The position numbers were made by a program, and so were the translations under genes. A stretch of 51,426 nucleotides of DNA, from NCBI GenBank assembly GCA_942492445.1, contig CALOEW010000053.1, positions 1-51,426 of the forward strand, written 5' to 3'. Under the pieces are notes generated by a model. That model was not told the origin of the DNA. It did no database searches and saw only the letters and a program-made list of their open reading frames with translations. Source of the stretch: NORP240 sp942492445. GTDB lineage: Bacteria > Pseudomonadota > Gammaproteobacteria > Pseudomonadales > Pseudohongiellaceae. Each line of letters starts with the position of its first letter. Within the stretch, counting starts at the first letter, position 1. Below, piece after piece: positions 9,694 through 18,465 of this stretch.

Positions 9694-10085
9694 TGAACCC
9701 TCCTGACGGGACGCCCATGGCAGCACAGAATTGTCATCGCGTCTCGCAGCCATTGCCGGTGGCGGGCGCGAGCCCGCATCGGTGTGACGCAATTGATCCT
9801 GCGGATGCCATCTTTCCTCCGGCGTAGAACAAAAGCGGCAGTTTACCGCAACCTCCTTTGAGGCGGACAGCAGGCACAGTGTGCCCGGAACAGAACGCCC
9901 ACGAGGCAGGCTCGGAACACACCACAATACTCGACATTGTGTCCAACATTGGGTAGCATCGGCATCAGACTGTAAAAGTCCCGGCTCCGGAGCCGATGTG
10001 AAAGCTTAACTTACTGATTTGCTTGAACATCTGGTGTCAACCCAGTGCTCGGGGCATCACCATTCAACCCATCAGGAGTTGTGTT
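9694..10085. promoter_or_regulatory. 392-bp divergent region with two inverted repeats
   Basis: This region lies between the antiporter gene (leftward) and a secreted protein gene (rightward). It holds CACAAT-N7-ATTGTG at 9923-9941 and the perfect 14-bp palindrome CGGCTCCGGAGCCG at 9982-9995. Either could be an operator. No convincing -35/-10 pair was found. Confidence 0.35.
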
Positions 10086-11099
10086 ATGAGAACAAGAAAG
10101 GCAGTTTGCAGCTCTCTTCTTCTTGCTGTCGCCCTATCCGCATCCAGCCAATTGCTGGCGCAAAACGATTCAGACTGGGAAGTTCCCAGAACCATAGACG
10201 GGTATCCGGACCTGCAGGGGGTCTGGGAAAACAATACCATCACACCGGTCGAACGGCCTGATGTGTTCGGAGACAAAGAGTTTCTGACCGACGCCGATAT
10301 CGAATTTCTTGAAAAACGACTGCAGGAAATCTACGCGGCCGGCGAAGATGCACTCTTCGGTGAAGGCGTCCTGGAGGCGGCCTTCAGCGGCGAAATCGTT
10401 TCCTACGACCCCTCGACCGGTAATTACGATTCCCAGTGGATGGCGCAGCGTACCATTCATCGGCGCACCTCGCAGATTATCGATCCTCCCAACGGCAAGT
10501 TCCCTGCGCGTACTGAGGCCGCTATCCAGGCCGGCCGGGAATTGCGTGAGTGGCGGGAAGCACACCCGGCGGATTCCTGGCTGGACCGCCCAATGGGCGA
10601 ACGTTGCGTCAGTTTCGGCGCGCCTCGCCTGGGGTCCGGCTACAACAGCTACTGGCAGATCGTGCAATCCAAAGATCACGTGGTTATCTACCAGGAAATG
10701 GCTCATGACGCCCGCGTCATACCACTCACTGACAAGCCCCATATCGATGAAGATGTGAAGCTCTGGCACGGCGATTCACGCGGCTGGTGGGACGGCGACA
10801 CGCTGGTCATCGAAACTACCAATTATTCCGAGCGAAGCGACTCGTCACCGGATACCGTCAAAAAGGTGAACGTGGAGCGTCTGACCCGAATCAGCGATTC
10901 CTCCCTGCAGTATCAGCTCACCTCGCATGATCCAGGCAGTTTCACCGCGGACTACACTCGGGAAATCATCATGGATTATACCGAAGACGACATTTACGAA
11001 TACGCCTGCCACGAAGGGAACTACGGGATGCAATATATCCTGTCAGGTCACCGTGCCGAGGAAAGAATGGCGGCAGAACAGGCGTCCAATAACGAGTAA
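10086..11099 (+). CDS. Secreted protein of unknown function (PDLQGVW type)
   Basis: This is a 337-residue protein. The ATG at 10086 follows an AGGAG site and opens a Sec signal peptide (charged MRTRK, hydrophobic LLLAVALSAS, cleavage near LLAQ). The mature part starts with TIDGYPDLQGVWENNT, a phrase I recognise from secreted proteins common in marine proteobacteria and acidobacteria, and ends with YEYACHEGNYGMQYILSG. Conserved Trp, His and Asp are spread through it (RGWWDGDTLVIET). I know no assigned function. A strong hairpin follows the stop, so it is probably a single-gene transcript. Confidence 0.75.
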   Translation: MRTRKAVCSSLLLAVALSASSQLLAQNDSDWEVPRTIDGYPDLQGVWENNTITPVERPDVFGDKEFLTDADIEFLEKRLQEIYAAGEDALFGEGVLEAAFSGEIVSYDPSTGNYDSQWMAQRTIHRRTSQIIDPPNGKFPARTEAAIQAGRELREWREAHPADSWLDRPMGERCVSFGAPRLGSGYNSYWQIVQSKDHVVIYQEMAHDARVIPLTDKPHIDEDVKLWHGDSRGWWDGDTLVIETTNYSERSDSSPDTVKKVNVERLTRISDSSLQYQLTSHDPGSFTADYTREIIMDYTEDDIYEYACHEGNYGMQYILSGHRAEERMAAEQASNNE

Positions 11100-11115
11100 G
11101 AATGCACCTGCAGCT

Positions 11116-11142
11116 GCTGTGCCCGGGCTTCCCGGGCACAGC
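11116..11142 (+). terminator. Strong hairpin after the secreted-protein gene
   Basis: A perfect 12-bp stem GCTGTGCCCGGG pairs with its complement across a 3-base CTT loop, 16 bp after the stop codon. The T-rich stretch (TTGTTGTCTTTT) begins about 10 bases later rather than directly after the stem, so intrinsic termination is likely but not certain. Confidence 0.6.
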
Positions 11143-11278
11143 AAGCGCCTTGTTGTCTTTTGCCAGTGAGTGGCTACCCGACCCCCGCCAGGCCTCAAAC
11201 AAGTCCTCTGACGCACACACCAGGCCACCTGGTCCCTCACTGGTCAATTAAACCTGCACTAAAATCCGGAGTATTGTT

Positions 11279-11767
11279 ATGACTGTACGAACACTGTTAA
11301 CCGCATCGATTCTCAGCCTCGCTGCCAGCACCGCATTCGCCGGTCCGCCGGCAACCATCGGGCAACTGAACTGGATGACTGGTAACTGGGCCGCCAACCT
11401 GGGGCCCAACCAGCTGGAGGAAAACTGGATCAAGGCGGAAGGGAGTTCCATTGCCGCAATGGTTCGTATGACCGGCAACGACGCTACCAGCATGTTTGAA
11501 ATGATTACCATCGAGGAAGTGGACGGATCCCTGGTACTGCACATTCAGCAGTTCGACCCGGGTTTCATGGCGCGGACACCCGCACCCCAGGAAATGGAAC
11601 TTGCCGAGATCGGCGACAACAGCGTCAGGTTTGTTGCCGTATCGGAAGGCGGCATGGCATCCCTTGGCTACAGCAATCCCGACCCGGAAACTTTCATTAT
11701 TCATGTCGGTCAGGAAGGCGGTAACACCATTGATATTCCTCTCAAGAAGCGCTCGGTATGGGAATAA
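11279..11767 (+). CDS. Secreted DUF6265-like protein
   Basis: This is a 162-residue protein with a Sec signal peptide (LTASILSLAASTAFA, cleaved before GPPATIG). The mature part begins with LNWMTGNWAANLG and has EENWIKAEGSS and MFEMITIEEVDGSLVL. These are the positions of the DUF6265 domain, a small lipocalin-like beta barrel found in periplasmic or outer membrane associated proteins. Its ligand is unknown. GGAG lies 8 bases before the ATG. The gene stands alone between two hairpins. Confidence 0.75.
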   Translation: MTVRTLLTASILSLAASTAFAGPPATIGQLNWMTGNWAANLGPNQLEENWIKAEGSSIAAMVRMTGNDATSMFEMITIEEVDGSLVLHIQQFDPGFMARTPAPQEMELAEIGDNSVRFVAVSEGGMASLGYSNPDPETFIIHVGQEGGNTIDIPLKKRSVWE

Positions 11768-11822
11768 GCAATACTGAGCCTGGAAAACCGGCCAGGTTGA
11801 AATCTGACCGCCCCCTGAAAGG

Positions 11823-11847
11823 AGCCGCCAGGGATTCTCTGGCGGCT
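11823..11847. terminator. 9-bp hairpin between the DUF6265-like gene and thpR
   Basis: AGCCGCCAG pairs perfectly with CTGGCGGCT across a 7-base loop. It lies 56 bp after the DUF6265-like stop and 134 bp after the thpR stop on the other strand, so it could serve both. No T tract follows on either side. Confidence 0.45.
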
Positions 11848-11980
11848 GCATTGGCCCGTTACGATTTGCCGCACCTCATTGAGGTGTGGCAGATCCGTTA
11901 AACTTGAGTTCACTGATTCCGATCCATGCATTCCGTCTCAACTGCCAGACCCCGCCGGTCTACTGTTACGGAACCTCTGT

Positions 11981-12547
11981 TTACTGGCCCGACAACGCCA
12001 CCGAATACAAAGCCTTGTACCGGACTCCGGCTGAAAGAGTAATTGATTCGAACAGAGTGACAGACTTCGCCTGCAACCTGCCCCATTCCTTTTCTGCATA
12101 CTTCCGGCCAAGTTCCGAACTGTTGATCCCTGATCCGCTACGCAGACGCGCCACGGTCAAGTGAGGTACGTAAGGCCTGTTCTCAGGAGGAAATCCAATG
12201 GCCGCCAGGGTCCCGTTCAACTGCCGTACCAAATCTGCCATTCTGTGGTCAGGTTTCACAGCCAGCCAAAGTGACTGCGGGAAAAACCCGATACTGCTTA
12301 TCTGCAGTTCCAGGTACGGCAGTCCGGCAACGCACTGTTTCAATGCCTGGCAGATCAACGCAAGGTCGGAATCCGGGACGTTGCCAAGAAATTTCAGGGT
12401 GACATGAAGATTATCCGGAGCTACGGGCCGCAGGCCAGGCATGGAGGAAGCTGCCAGCCTGTTAAGTTCCCGTAACAGGCCTGCAACTTTTTCATTGGCC
12501 CGGTAGGCAATGCCGATGAACAGTCGCTTGCGATTGACTGAATTCAT
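11981..12547 (-). CDS. thpR: RNA 2',3'-cyclic phosphodiesterase
   Basis: This 188-residue protein belongs to the 2H phosphoesterase superfamily. The two catalytic HxTx motifs are visible: His48-Val-Thr50 in NLHVTLKFLG and His129-Leu-Thr131 in YVPHLTVAR. RLFIGIA near the start is also family-typical. It opens 2',3'-cyclic phosphates on RNA ends, probably in RNA repair or turnover in the cytoplasm. I prefer the ATG at 12547, because RKRLFIG then falls at the usual distance from the N-terminus. A longer frame adds 12 residues. The gene is divergent from the epoxide hydrolase gene. Confidence 0.9.
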   Translation of the reverse strand: MNSVNRKRLFIGIAYRANEKVAGLLRELNRLAASSMPGLRPVAPDNLHVTLKFLGNVPDSDLALICQALKQCVAGLPYLELQISSIGFFPQSLWLAVKPDHRMADLVRQLNGTLAAIGFPPENRPYVPHLTVARLRSGSGINSSELGRKYAEKEWGRLQAKSVTLFESITLSAGVRYKALYSVALSGQ

Positions 12548-12654
12548 GTTTGATATCCGGTGCCACCGAATGGCAAACTGCAATTATTGATTGGACTCTC
12601 TGGGAATTCAATTCCGTTAGAAGCGCCACCGGCATCAGTCAGGAGGATTGAACG

Positions 12655-13638
12655 ATGACCAACCAAACCCCGCTGGAAGGGATACGTTTCCGCTTCATAG
12701 AGACCAATGGCATCCGTATAAGGGTCGCGGAAATGGGTGAAAGCGGCCCTCTGGTAATTCTGGCTCACGGCTGGCCTGAGTCATGGTACTCCTGGCGCCA
12801 TCAGATTCCTGCCCTTGCCGCAGCCGGTTACCGGGTCGCTGCTCCAGACATGCGGGGCTACGGCCAAACCGATGCACCGCTGGCGGTGGAGGAATACGAC
12901 ATCGAACACCTTGCCGGCGACATGGTGGGCCTGATTGATGCCTGCGGTGAAGATCAGGCCATCATTATCGGTCACGACTGGGGAGCATTGGTTGCCTGGT
13001 ACAGCGCACTGCTTCATCCGCAACGTTTCTCGGCCCTGGTCGCTATGAGTGTCCCCTATACCGGCCGGCCAGGGAAATCACCTCTGCAAAGCTGGCAGGA
13101 AAAATACGGTGAGAATTTTTTCTATATCCTCTATCACCAGGAACCAGGCGTCGCTGAATCGGAATACGATGCTGACCCGGAGGGCCTGTTGAGTCGACTG
13201 TATCTGTCTCCGGACTCCCCCAGAGAAGTTCCCGAGGTGACTGATCCCGGCAGGTCCGCTGGTGGCTGGATCCCCAGGCTTGGAGCAGCAAAAGAACTGC
13301 CCCACTGGTTGTCCCAGACTGATCTCGATTATTACATCTCCCAGTTCGAACACGCCGGATTTCGTGGTGGAGTCAACTATTACCGCAACTTCCATCGTAA
13401 CTGGGAAATCACTGCACACCTGAGCGAGGCGACAATAACACACCCCGTATTGTTCATAGCCGGGGAGAACGATCCCGTGATCACCGGTAGCAGTGGAGAA
13501 CAACTGCGAGCAGCAATGGAACGGGTAATGGACGACCTCAGAGGCGTGATCCTGGTTCCCGGGGGCGGACACTGGATTCAGCAGGAGCACCCTGAGGAGG
13601 TCAATGACGCAGTACTGGGGTTTTTGAGCAACCTGTGA
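12655..13638 (+). CDS. Alpha/beta-fold epoxide hydrolase
   Basis: This 327-residue protein has the epoxide hydrolase layout: oxyanion-hole HGWPESW at residues 39-45, PDMRGYGQTDAP, and the nucleophile Asp108 in GHDWGA. NYYRN supplies a cap-domain Tyr, and a C-terminal GGGHWIQQE supplies the catalytic His. It hydrolyses epoxides to diols in the cytoplasm, probably for detoxification or for use of lipids and aromatics. AGGAGG precedes the ATG at good spacing. No partner genes are obvious. Confidence 0.9.
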   Translation: MTNQTPLEGIRFRFIETNGIRIRVAEMGESGPLVILAHGWPESWYSWRHQIPALAAAGYRVAAPDMRGYGQTDAPLAVEEYDIEHLAGDMVGLIDACGEDQAIIIGHDWGALVAWYSALLHPQRFSALVAMSVPYTGRPGKSPLQSWQEKYGENFFYILYHQEPGVAESEYDADPEGLLSRLYLSPDSPREVPEVTDPGRSAGGWIPRLGAAKELPHWLSQTDLDYYISQFEHAGFRGGVNYYRNFHRNWEITAHLSEATITHPVLFIAGENDPVITGSSGEQLRAAMERVMDDLRGVILVPGGGHWIQQEHPEEVNDAVLGFLSNL

Positions 13639-13833
13639 GAACAGTCGGGAGAACTGAAGCTCTGCAATGTCAGGTTCGATCTGCACGTCCGCCGAAAGCG
13701 CCCCGATTCAGCCCGCTGTAAAATTTACTGACGGCCCGCAATTGTCAATTTTAACCGGGAAGCGGCTAGATCGCGCCGGAATAGCCAATTACGACTGAAC
13801 TTGTGGCACTGACAAGTGATAAATATTCTGACA

Positions 13834-13902
13834 CCTGTCGAGTGGATGGAACGGGTCGATAGGCCCGGATTACCCACAGATAAACCAGGGTAACTCGACA
13901 GG
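13834..13902 (-). other. Compact three-stem inverted-repeat structure after the PilZ gene
   Basis: CCTGTCGAGT at 13834-13843 is the exact complement of ACTCGACAGG at 13893-13902. Between these arms are two smaller pairs: TTACCC-N12-GGGTAA at 13870-13893 and CGGG-N8-CCCG near 13852-13867. Together they can form a 69-base three-way junction. It starts 2 bp after the PilZ stop, so on the minus strand it would end the Tad transcript. It could be a terminator or 3' stabiliser, or a separate structured RNA. There is no clean T tract. Confidence 0.45.
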
Positions 13903-13904
13903 CT

Positions 13905-14657
13905 TCAGGCATAGGCTCGTAATTTTTCGCGCTTCAGGCTGGCTACAAAACTGGCGAGTAAATTACTGTCGCGCTGATTCAGGTCGAGGATTCGACCTCC
14001 GATCAACGTCGCGTGACGGTCAGAAGATACCGCGTGCACATTGCGGATTTCCATTTTGCAGAGAATTCGTTTCTCCCGGTCCAACTCGATCTCACAGCCC
14101 ACTGTCTGGCTGCCGCCCAGGAAATACTGACTCAGAAAACGGGGCAATTCAGTTTCTGTTTTCATGCCCACGCCGAGCCGGGAAATATCCCGCACCGTAC
14201 CGTCGATCTCCTGATGTTCGGGGCCCTGCAGCGTAATCCTGACCCGGTTGCGAATCTCATCCAGCAGCACCCTGAATGCCTGTCGAGGCCTTGCAGTGCC
14301 GAGCTTTTCAGGGATTGTGACCTGATACCCGAGGCTGACATCGGCTGCCAGTGGCTCGATGAAGCGGCTTTCAAAAATCAGTTCCCGGCCCTGCTTCTGA
14401 GCCATGATGATGATCGGATTGTCCTTGACCAGAGCCGAAGGTGCCGCTGGAATGGAATCCTTGATTGTCATAACACGGTGCTGTGAGCTTACGGCGGTGA
14501 CAAGGCTGGGATAGAAATGGCTGTCCCCGGCAAACTGAACGGCAATCTCACTCCGGTTGTCCCGAAGCGACGTCAGAATTTCGATTACTTCCGCATAAGA
14601 ATCGGACACAGATTCTCCCCTCACCAGATTTTGAAGCACTTCCAATACGCCGTTCAT
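13905..14657 (-). CDS. PilZ-domain protein with YcgR-like N-terminal domain
   Basis: This is a 250-residue protein. The first half resembles the YcgR N-terminal flagellar-brake fold. The second half starts with an RxxxR motif (ARPRQAFRV) and continues with DISRLGVGMK, the [D/N]xSxxG motif that binds cyclic di-GMP. Binding would change contacts with a pilus or flagellar partner. The gene lies 152 to 162 bp downstream of the last Tad gene on the same strand, which suggests c-di-GMP control of the Tad pilus; this is inference. The ATG at 14657 and a GTG three codons upstream are equally weak starts. A structured repeat follows the stop. Confidence 0.8.
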   Translation of the reverse strand: MNGVLEVLQNLVRGESVSDSYAEVIEILTSLRDNRSEIAVQFAGDSHFYPSLVTAVSSQHRVMTIKDSIPAAPSALVKDNPIIIMAQKQGRELIFESRFIEPLAADVSLGYQVTIPEKLGTARPRQAFRVLLDEIRNRVRITLQGPEHQEIDGTVRDISRLGVGMKTETELPRFLSQYFLGGSQTVGCEIELDREKRILCKMEIRNVHAVSSDRHATLIGGRILDLNQRDSNLLASFVASLKREKLRAYA

Positions 14658-14818
14658 GCCAGCCACCGGGATAATTGTTTTATTGCACTTATATCGTCGT
14701 TTTCGGATTCCAATGAAATTCCCGGGGGCGCTGATGCAATTATCGGCACTGGAAACCGTATATCCTGTGAAACATGCAATTTAAGGGCCATTTCTAAGAT
14801 CCAGCTGGTTCCCCAGCA

Positions 14819-15640
14819 TCATCGGCTGACTCTGGCCAGGTTATTGGCCGCTTTCCTATAGTAGTTCGGCTGCAACTCCAGTGCCATTGAGAGGTATTTT
14901 CTGGCCGCTGGCCGGTCGTCACGGAGCATCGCGGCATAGCCCACGTTGTTGGCGGCAACCGGCCTGTCGTACCAGTTCTGGTAGAGAGTCATCGCCTCTT
15001 CGTAACGCCCCTGCAAGGCAATGCAAAACGCCAGATTACTTTGCGTGGTGCGGGACTCCGGGGCAAGTTCCAGGGCGCTACGCAGTAGGCTTTCGGCCTC
15101 AATCAGGTCCTGTGCCAGCAACCTGGACCAGCCGAGATTGGCCAGTACCTTCGGGTGGCCGGGTACTATCTCCAGGGCCCTTTCGAAATGGTTCCGCGCC
15201 TGATCGAAATTCGTCCGCAGGTCGGCCACCACACCAAGACCATTCCAGGCCATCCAGCGCAAGGGGTCCACGGCAACGGCCAGAGTCAGGTAGTTTTCAG
15301 CGCCTGCCAGTTGCCCCCCCGCCAGCCTGATCATACCCAGCTGCTCCAGGGCAAAGGCGTTGGAGGGATCCAGTTCGAGAATTCGTTCGGTCGCCTCCTG
15401 AAGTGCCTCATCACGGCCGGTCAGAGCGTACAAGCGAGCTGCCAGCTTCAGCACCCTCACATCATCGGGGTGAATTGCGCGTAATGCCTGTACTCCCGAA
15501 ACGGTATAACCCAGGTCGCCCTCATTGAGCGCCTGCTCCACCTCGACGAAGGTGGGCCCCGGACTCTGCTCTCCTTGGGGAGCAGTGGCACAGGAAGTCA
15601 CACAGGTAGCCAGCAACAGTAGATACACAATGACGCGCAT
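14819..15640 (-). CDS. tadD: TPR lipoprotein, TadD-like
   Basis: The ATG at 15640 opens a lipoprotein signal (MRVIVYLLLLATCVTSC), giving 273 residues. About five to six tetratricopeptide repeats follow (AFALEQLGMIRLAGGQLAGA, WNGLGVVADLRTNFDQA, LANLGWSRLLAQDLIEA). TadD proteins are pilotin-like lipoproteins needed for Tad secretin assembly. A TTG at 15697 overlaps the preceding stop (TTGA) and would add 19 residues, so the start is not settled. The gene closes the core Tad operon. Two TPR lipoprotein genes in one Tad locus is common, and which one is the true TadD cannot be decided here. Confidence 0.75.
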   Translation of the reverse strand: MRVIVYLLLLATCVTSCATAPQGEQSPGPTFVEVEQALNEGDLGYTVSGVQALRAIHPDDVRVLKLAARLYALTGRDEALQEATERILELDPSNAFALEQLGMIRLAGGQLAGAENYLTLAVAVDPLRWMAWNGLGVVADLRTNFDQARNHFERALEIVPGHPKVLANLGWSRLLAQDLIEAESLLRSALELAPESRTTQSNLAFCIALQGRYEEAMTLYQNWYDRPVAANNVGYAAMLRDDRPAARKYLSMALELQPNYYRKAANNLARVSR

Positions 15641-15693
15641 TGCCGACCGTGGTGTTTTCCCGAACTCAATGAGAAGGCTTTGCAACAGCCTTT

Positions 15694-16701
15694 TCAATTG
15701 AGCACCAGGTTATCGAACGGTACAAAATCACTGCCGATCACCAGGCGTGCGTCAGTTTCAGCGCGCAGGCGAGGGGTTTCGATCAATTCCACCGAGGACA
15801 GTGGCAGGCTTCTGGCGAGCGCTTCAGCCGCGATCCGGGTTCCACTGCGGTAATAAAGCACGGTCTTTTCGTAATTCCAGCTATCGGCGTCAGAAATCCT
15901 CACCACGTTACTGCCGTTTGAATTCAGGAACTCCCGAACCCGGGCTGCCATGCCATTGACTCCATTGCCATTGGCAACTTCCAGCCTGATGATGCCACGC
16001 AGGTAATCGGTACTGGGAGTCTCCTCGAAGGCAAGGCCCCCGCCTCCGACGCTGACCTGGCTGGCAAAATCGTGCCCCAGCACAACCCGCACATCGGCAC
16101 CTTCCGCCAGCTCGGTGCTGGGCTGAAGTTCACAGCTCAGGTTCAGGCTGGCGGCGATTTCACGGGCATAGGGCGCCAGTTCCGGCCGGTAGTAGATGAC
16201 AGTCTGTGCGAAGTCGAAACTTTGAGCATCTCCGACCCGCTTGATGTCCAGTTTCTCCCCCTGCAGCCAGTTGGAAGTAGCACGGGCAATGCCGGGGACG
16301 CCATTGCCGTTCTCGACTACCAGGTTCAGTGGCTCGGACAGGTTGGCAAGCGAAGGCGCCACGTCGCTGATCCGGGCCGGATCCGGTTGCGGTGAATCGA
16401 CTATGGTCAGTGTGAGCGCTGGCGCTTCCTGAGCCGGGGTTTCATCGCTGAACCCGCCGTCATTTTCCGGCACAGGCTCAAGAACCGGTGTCACTACCGC
16501 CGTCGATCCCGTAACCAGAGCCAGCGAAGCAGTATCCCCGGGGCTGACCGGGGTCAGGGACCGCCCTGGGACCGGTTCGTCCCTCGCTGTCGTTGCCTGT
16601 TGCTCCCCTGTCGACGTGTCGATCACGGACCGCGCTTCCCCCCTTGGTACGGGGTCGCCTGCCCGCTCATTCAGGGCACCGGCGTCACCCGGGCTGGACA
16701 T
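15694..16701 (-). CDS. Tandem LytR_C-domain protein of the Tad locus, possibly the C-terminal part of a split gene
   Basis: This 335-residue frame has a Pro/Ser/Thr-rich first third, then two copies of the LytR_C domain. One is marked by VVENGNGVPGIARATSNWL and VIYYRPEL, the other by LEVANGNGVNGMAARVREFL and VLYYRSGT. There is no signal peptide. In many gammaproteobacterial Tad loci a LytR_C domain is fused behind a TPR lipoprotein. Here the TPR gene stops 17 bp after this ATG in another frame, and the low-complexity linker runs across the junction. One indel in 16685-16730, which includes a GGGG run, would fuse them. Function is unknown; it probably acts in the periplasm near the cell wall. 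Confidence 0.7.
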   Translation of the reverse strand: MSSPGDAGALNERAGDPVPRGEARSVIDTSTGEQQATTARDEPVPGRSLTPVSPGDTASLALVTGSTAVVTPVLEPVPENDGGFSDETPAQEAPALTLTIVDSPQPDPARISDVAPSLANLSEPLNLVVENGNGVPGIARATSNWLQGEKLDIKRVGDAQSFDFAQTVIYYRPELAPYAREIAASLNLSCELQPSTELAEGADVRVVLGHDFASQVSVGGGGLAFEETPSTDYLRGIIRLEVANGNGVNGMAARVREFLNSNGSNVVRISDADSWNYEKTVLYYRSGTRIAAEALARSLPLSSVELIETPRLRAETDARLVIGSDFVPFDNLVLN

Positions 16702-17455
16702 CGACCCCGGAGCTGCCCTGCCGGTCTAAGGTAACCGGCGCAGGCACATCAATCTGCGATGACCGGGTTATGGCAGTGGGCTCGCCTGCCGCGATCACTA
16801 CCGGGACTGTCCTTGCCGGAGAACTGCCGGGCGAGCTGACCGGCGCATCAGCGAGTGCCGGAACCGTCCTGTCGTTGCTTCGCTGCAACAAAGCCAGCAG
16901 CGCCAGGAAATCGATCTCGTCGGCCTGACTGCCGTTATTGGTGGACCGGACCACCTGTACCGGCTGGTCTCCCTGAACCAGGCCGTCCCGGGCCAGTTCC
17001 AGGTTATTGGCCGCTACCTGATCGGCGCCGTCTTTCTGTAATGCATGTTCCAGTATGGTAACCGCCTCTCGGTGGCGCCCCTGTTGTAGATAGGAATAAC
17101 CGATATTACTGAGCGTCTGCGACGAGTCCGGTGCCAGGTCCAGGGCGCGAAAATAGTAGCGTTGCGCCACGTCATAACGCCCCAGCTGGTCGTAACAGGC
17201 TCCCAGACCGTTGAGCGCGGCAACAGAAGCCGGCCGCGACGCCAGCTCCTTCTCCAGGTATTCGATGGCGCTGCCGTAGTTGCCACGACCGAATTCTCTG
17301 CGGGCGTAATCCAGATTTGAGCTGACAGCCCGGGTGGACATGACGGCTGCAGCACTATCAGGCTGATTGATGCCGGGAGAGGTGGCGCATCCGGTCATGG
17401 CAATGAGGATCGAGGCAGACAACACTTTGGGGAAGATTATTCTGGTCGCGCTCAT
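16685..17455 (-). CDS. TPR lipoprotein of the Tad locus, TadD-like N-terminal part
   Basis: This is a 256-residue protein with a lipoprotein signal (ILIAMTGC lipobox, residues about 16-23). At least three TPRs follow, with ALNGLGACYDQLGRYDVAQR and SNIGYSYLQQGRHREAV among them. From about residue 160 it turns into a Ser/Pro/Val-rich linker. AGGAGG lies before the ATG. It probably works as an outer membrane pilotin or scaffold for the Tad machine. The abrupt end inside the linker, overlapping the LytR_C frame, suggests a frameshifted single gene of about 590 codons. Confidence 0.75.
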   Translation of the reverse strand: MSATRIIFPKVLSASILIAMTGCATSPGINQPDSAAAVMSTRAVSSNLDYARREFGRGNYGSAIEYLEKELASRPASVAALNGLGACYDQLGRYDVAQRYYFRALDLAPDSSQTLSNIGYSYLQQGRHREAVTILEHALQKDGADQVAANNLELARDGLVQGDQPVQVVRSTNNGSQADEIDFLALLALLQRSNDRTVPALADAPVSSPGSSPARTVPVVIAAGEPTAITRSSQIDVPAPVTLDRQGSSGVDVQPG

Positions 17456-17490
17456 AGCGCCTGCCCTCCTTTGGACCGATCGGGTCGGCC

Positions 17491-18453
17491 TCAGAAATAG
17501 TTTGTCATGGTGTCGTACAGTGAAACGACCGCCGGCCCCAGCACCACGAGGAACAGTGCCGGGAAGATGAAAAGTGCAATGGGGAAGACAAGCTTTACCG
17601 GCAGCTTGGCTGCTTTTTCCCGCGCCCGCTGGATTCGCTCGGTGCGCATTTCCTCAGAATAGGCCCGCAATGCCGAGCCGATACTGGTACCGAACTGCTC
17701 AGCCTGTAACAGCAGCGTAACCAGGCTGATGACCTGGTCGACGGCAGTCCTGTCAGCCAGCCCCTGCAGGGCTTCGCGGCGGGTCTTGCCGGCCCTGACC
17801 TCGATAGGGATCAGCGCAAGCTCGCTCGAAAGGTGGGGGTGACTCATCTTCATTTCCTGAGCAACGCGGTAGATGGCACTGTCCAGCCCCAGGCCCGCCT
17901 CCACGCAGACTACCAGCAGATCGAGCGCATCGGGAAACCCTTCCACGAAATCCAGCTGACGTCCGGCGATGCGCCGGCGGAGGATGAAATCCGGCAGGAA
18001 AAAACAGATAAAGGCGACCAGCAACAGTATGGCAATCGCCATGGGTGTCACCAATAAAAAGAAATTGCCGGTCACGATGTACCCCAGTATCGTCAGGCTG
18101 ACGCCCGCCCCGGTAAGCGCCACCTTGGAACCCAGGTAAACAAAAACCGCAGCGGGTCTACGATAACCTGCCTGTACCAGAAGCTTCTTCATTTCCGAGC
18201 GACGCCATTCCTGCTCCGGCGCGATTATCTCGCCCATCGGTTTCAACCAGTGGACCTGGAAACCTTCTTCGCGGTAGGTGGTTTTTCCGCTACTCGGGAT
18301 CTGAAAATCCTCGATCCGGCTCAGTCGTTTGCGAAGCTGATCAGACCGGTACATGGTCAGCAGGTAAATGGCGATGACCGCGAACACCACGGCAAAGAAT
18401 GTGGCCCAGCTCGCGACCCCTGGCTGCAACGAAGAAAACAGTGTTTCCAACAT
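17491..18453 (-). CDS. tadC: Tad platform protein TadC
   Basis: This 320-residue inner membrane protein has one T2SSF (GspF) domain in its second half, between an N-terminal helix pair and C-terminal helices (VFPIALFIFPALFLVVLG). EGFPDALDLLVVCVEAGLGL and AEQFGTSIGSALRAYSEEMR are hallmark TadC phrases. It pairs with TadB as the platform that couples the TadA ATPase to pilin polymerisation. It sits 12 bp after tadB, with an AGGAG site. Confidence 0.92.
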   Translation of the reverse strand: MLETLFSSLQPGVASWATFFAVVFAVIAIYLLTMYRSDQLRKRLSRIEDFQIPSSGKTTYREEGFQVHWLKPMGEIIAPEQEWRRSEMKKLLVQAGYRRPAAVFVYLGSKVALTGAGVSLTILGYIVTGNFFLLVTPMAIAILLLVAFICFFLPDFILRRRIAGRQLDFVEGFPDALDLLVVCVEAGLGLDSAIYRVAQEMKMSHPHLSSELALIPIEVRAGKTRREALQGLADRTAVDQVISLVTLLLQAEQFGTSIGSALRAYSEEMRTERIQRAREKAAKLPVKLVFPIALFIFPALFLVVLGPAVVSLYDTMTNYF

Positions 18454-18465
18454 AGTGTCCTGCTC

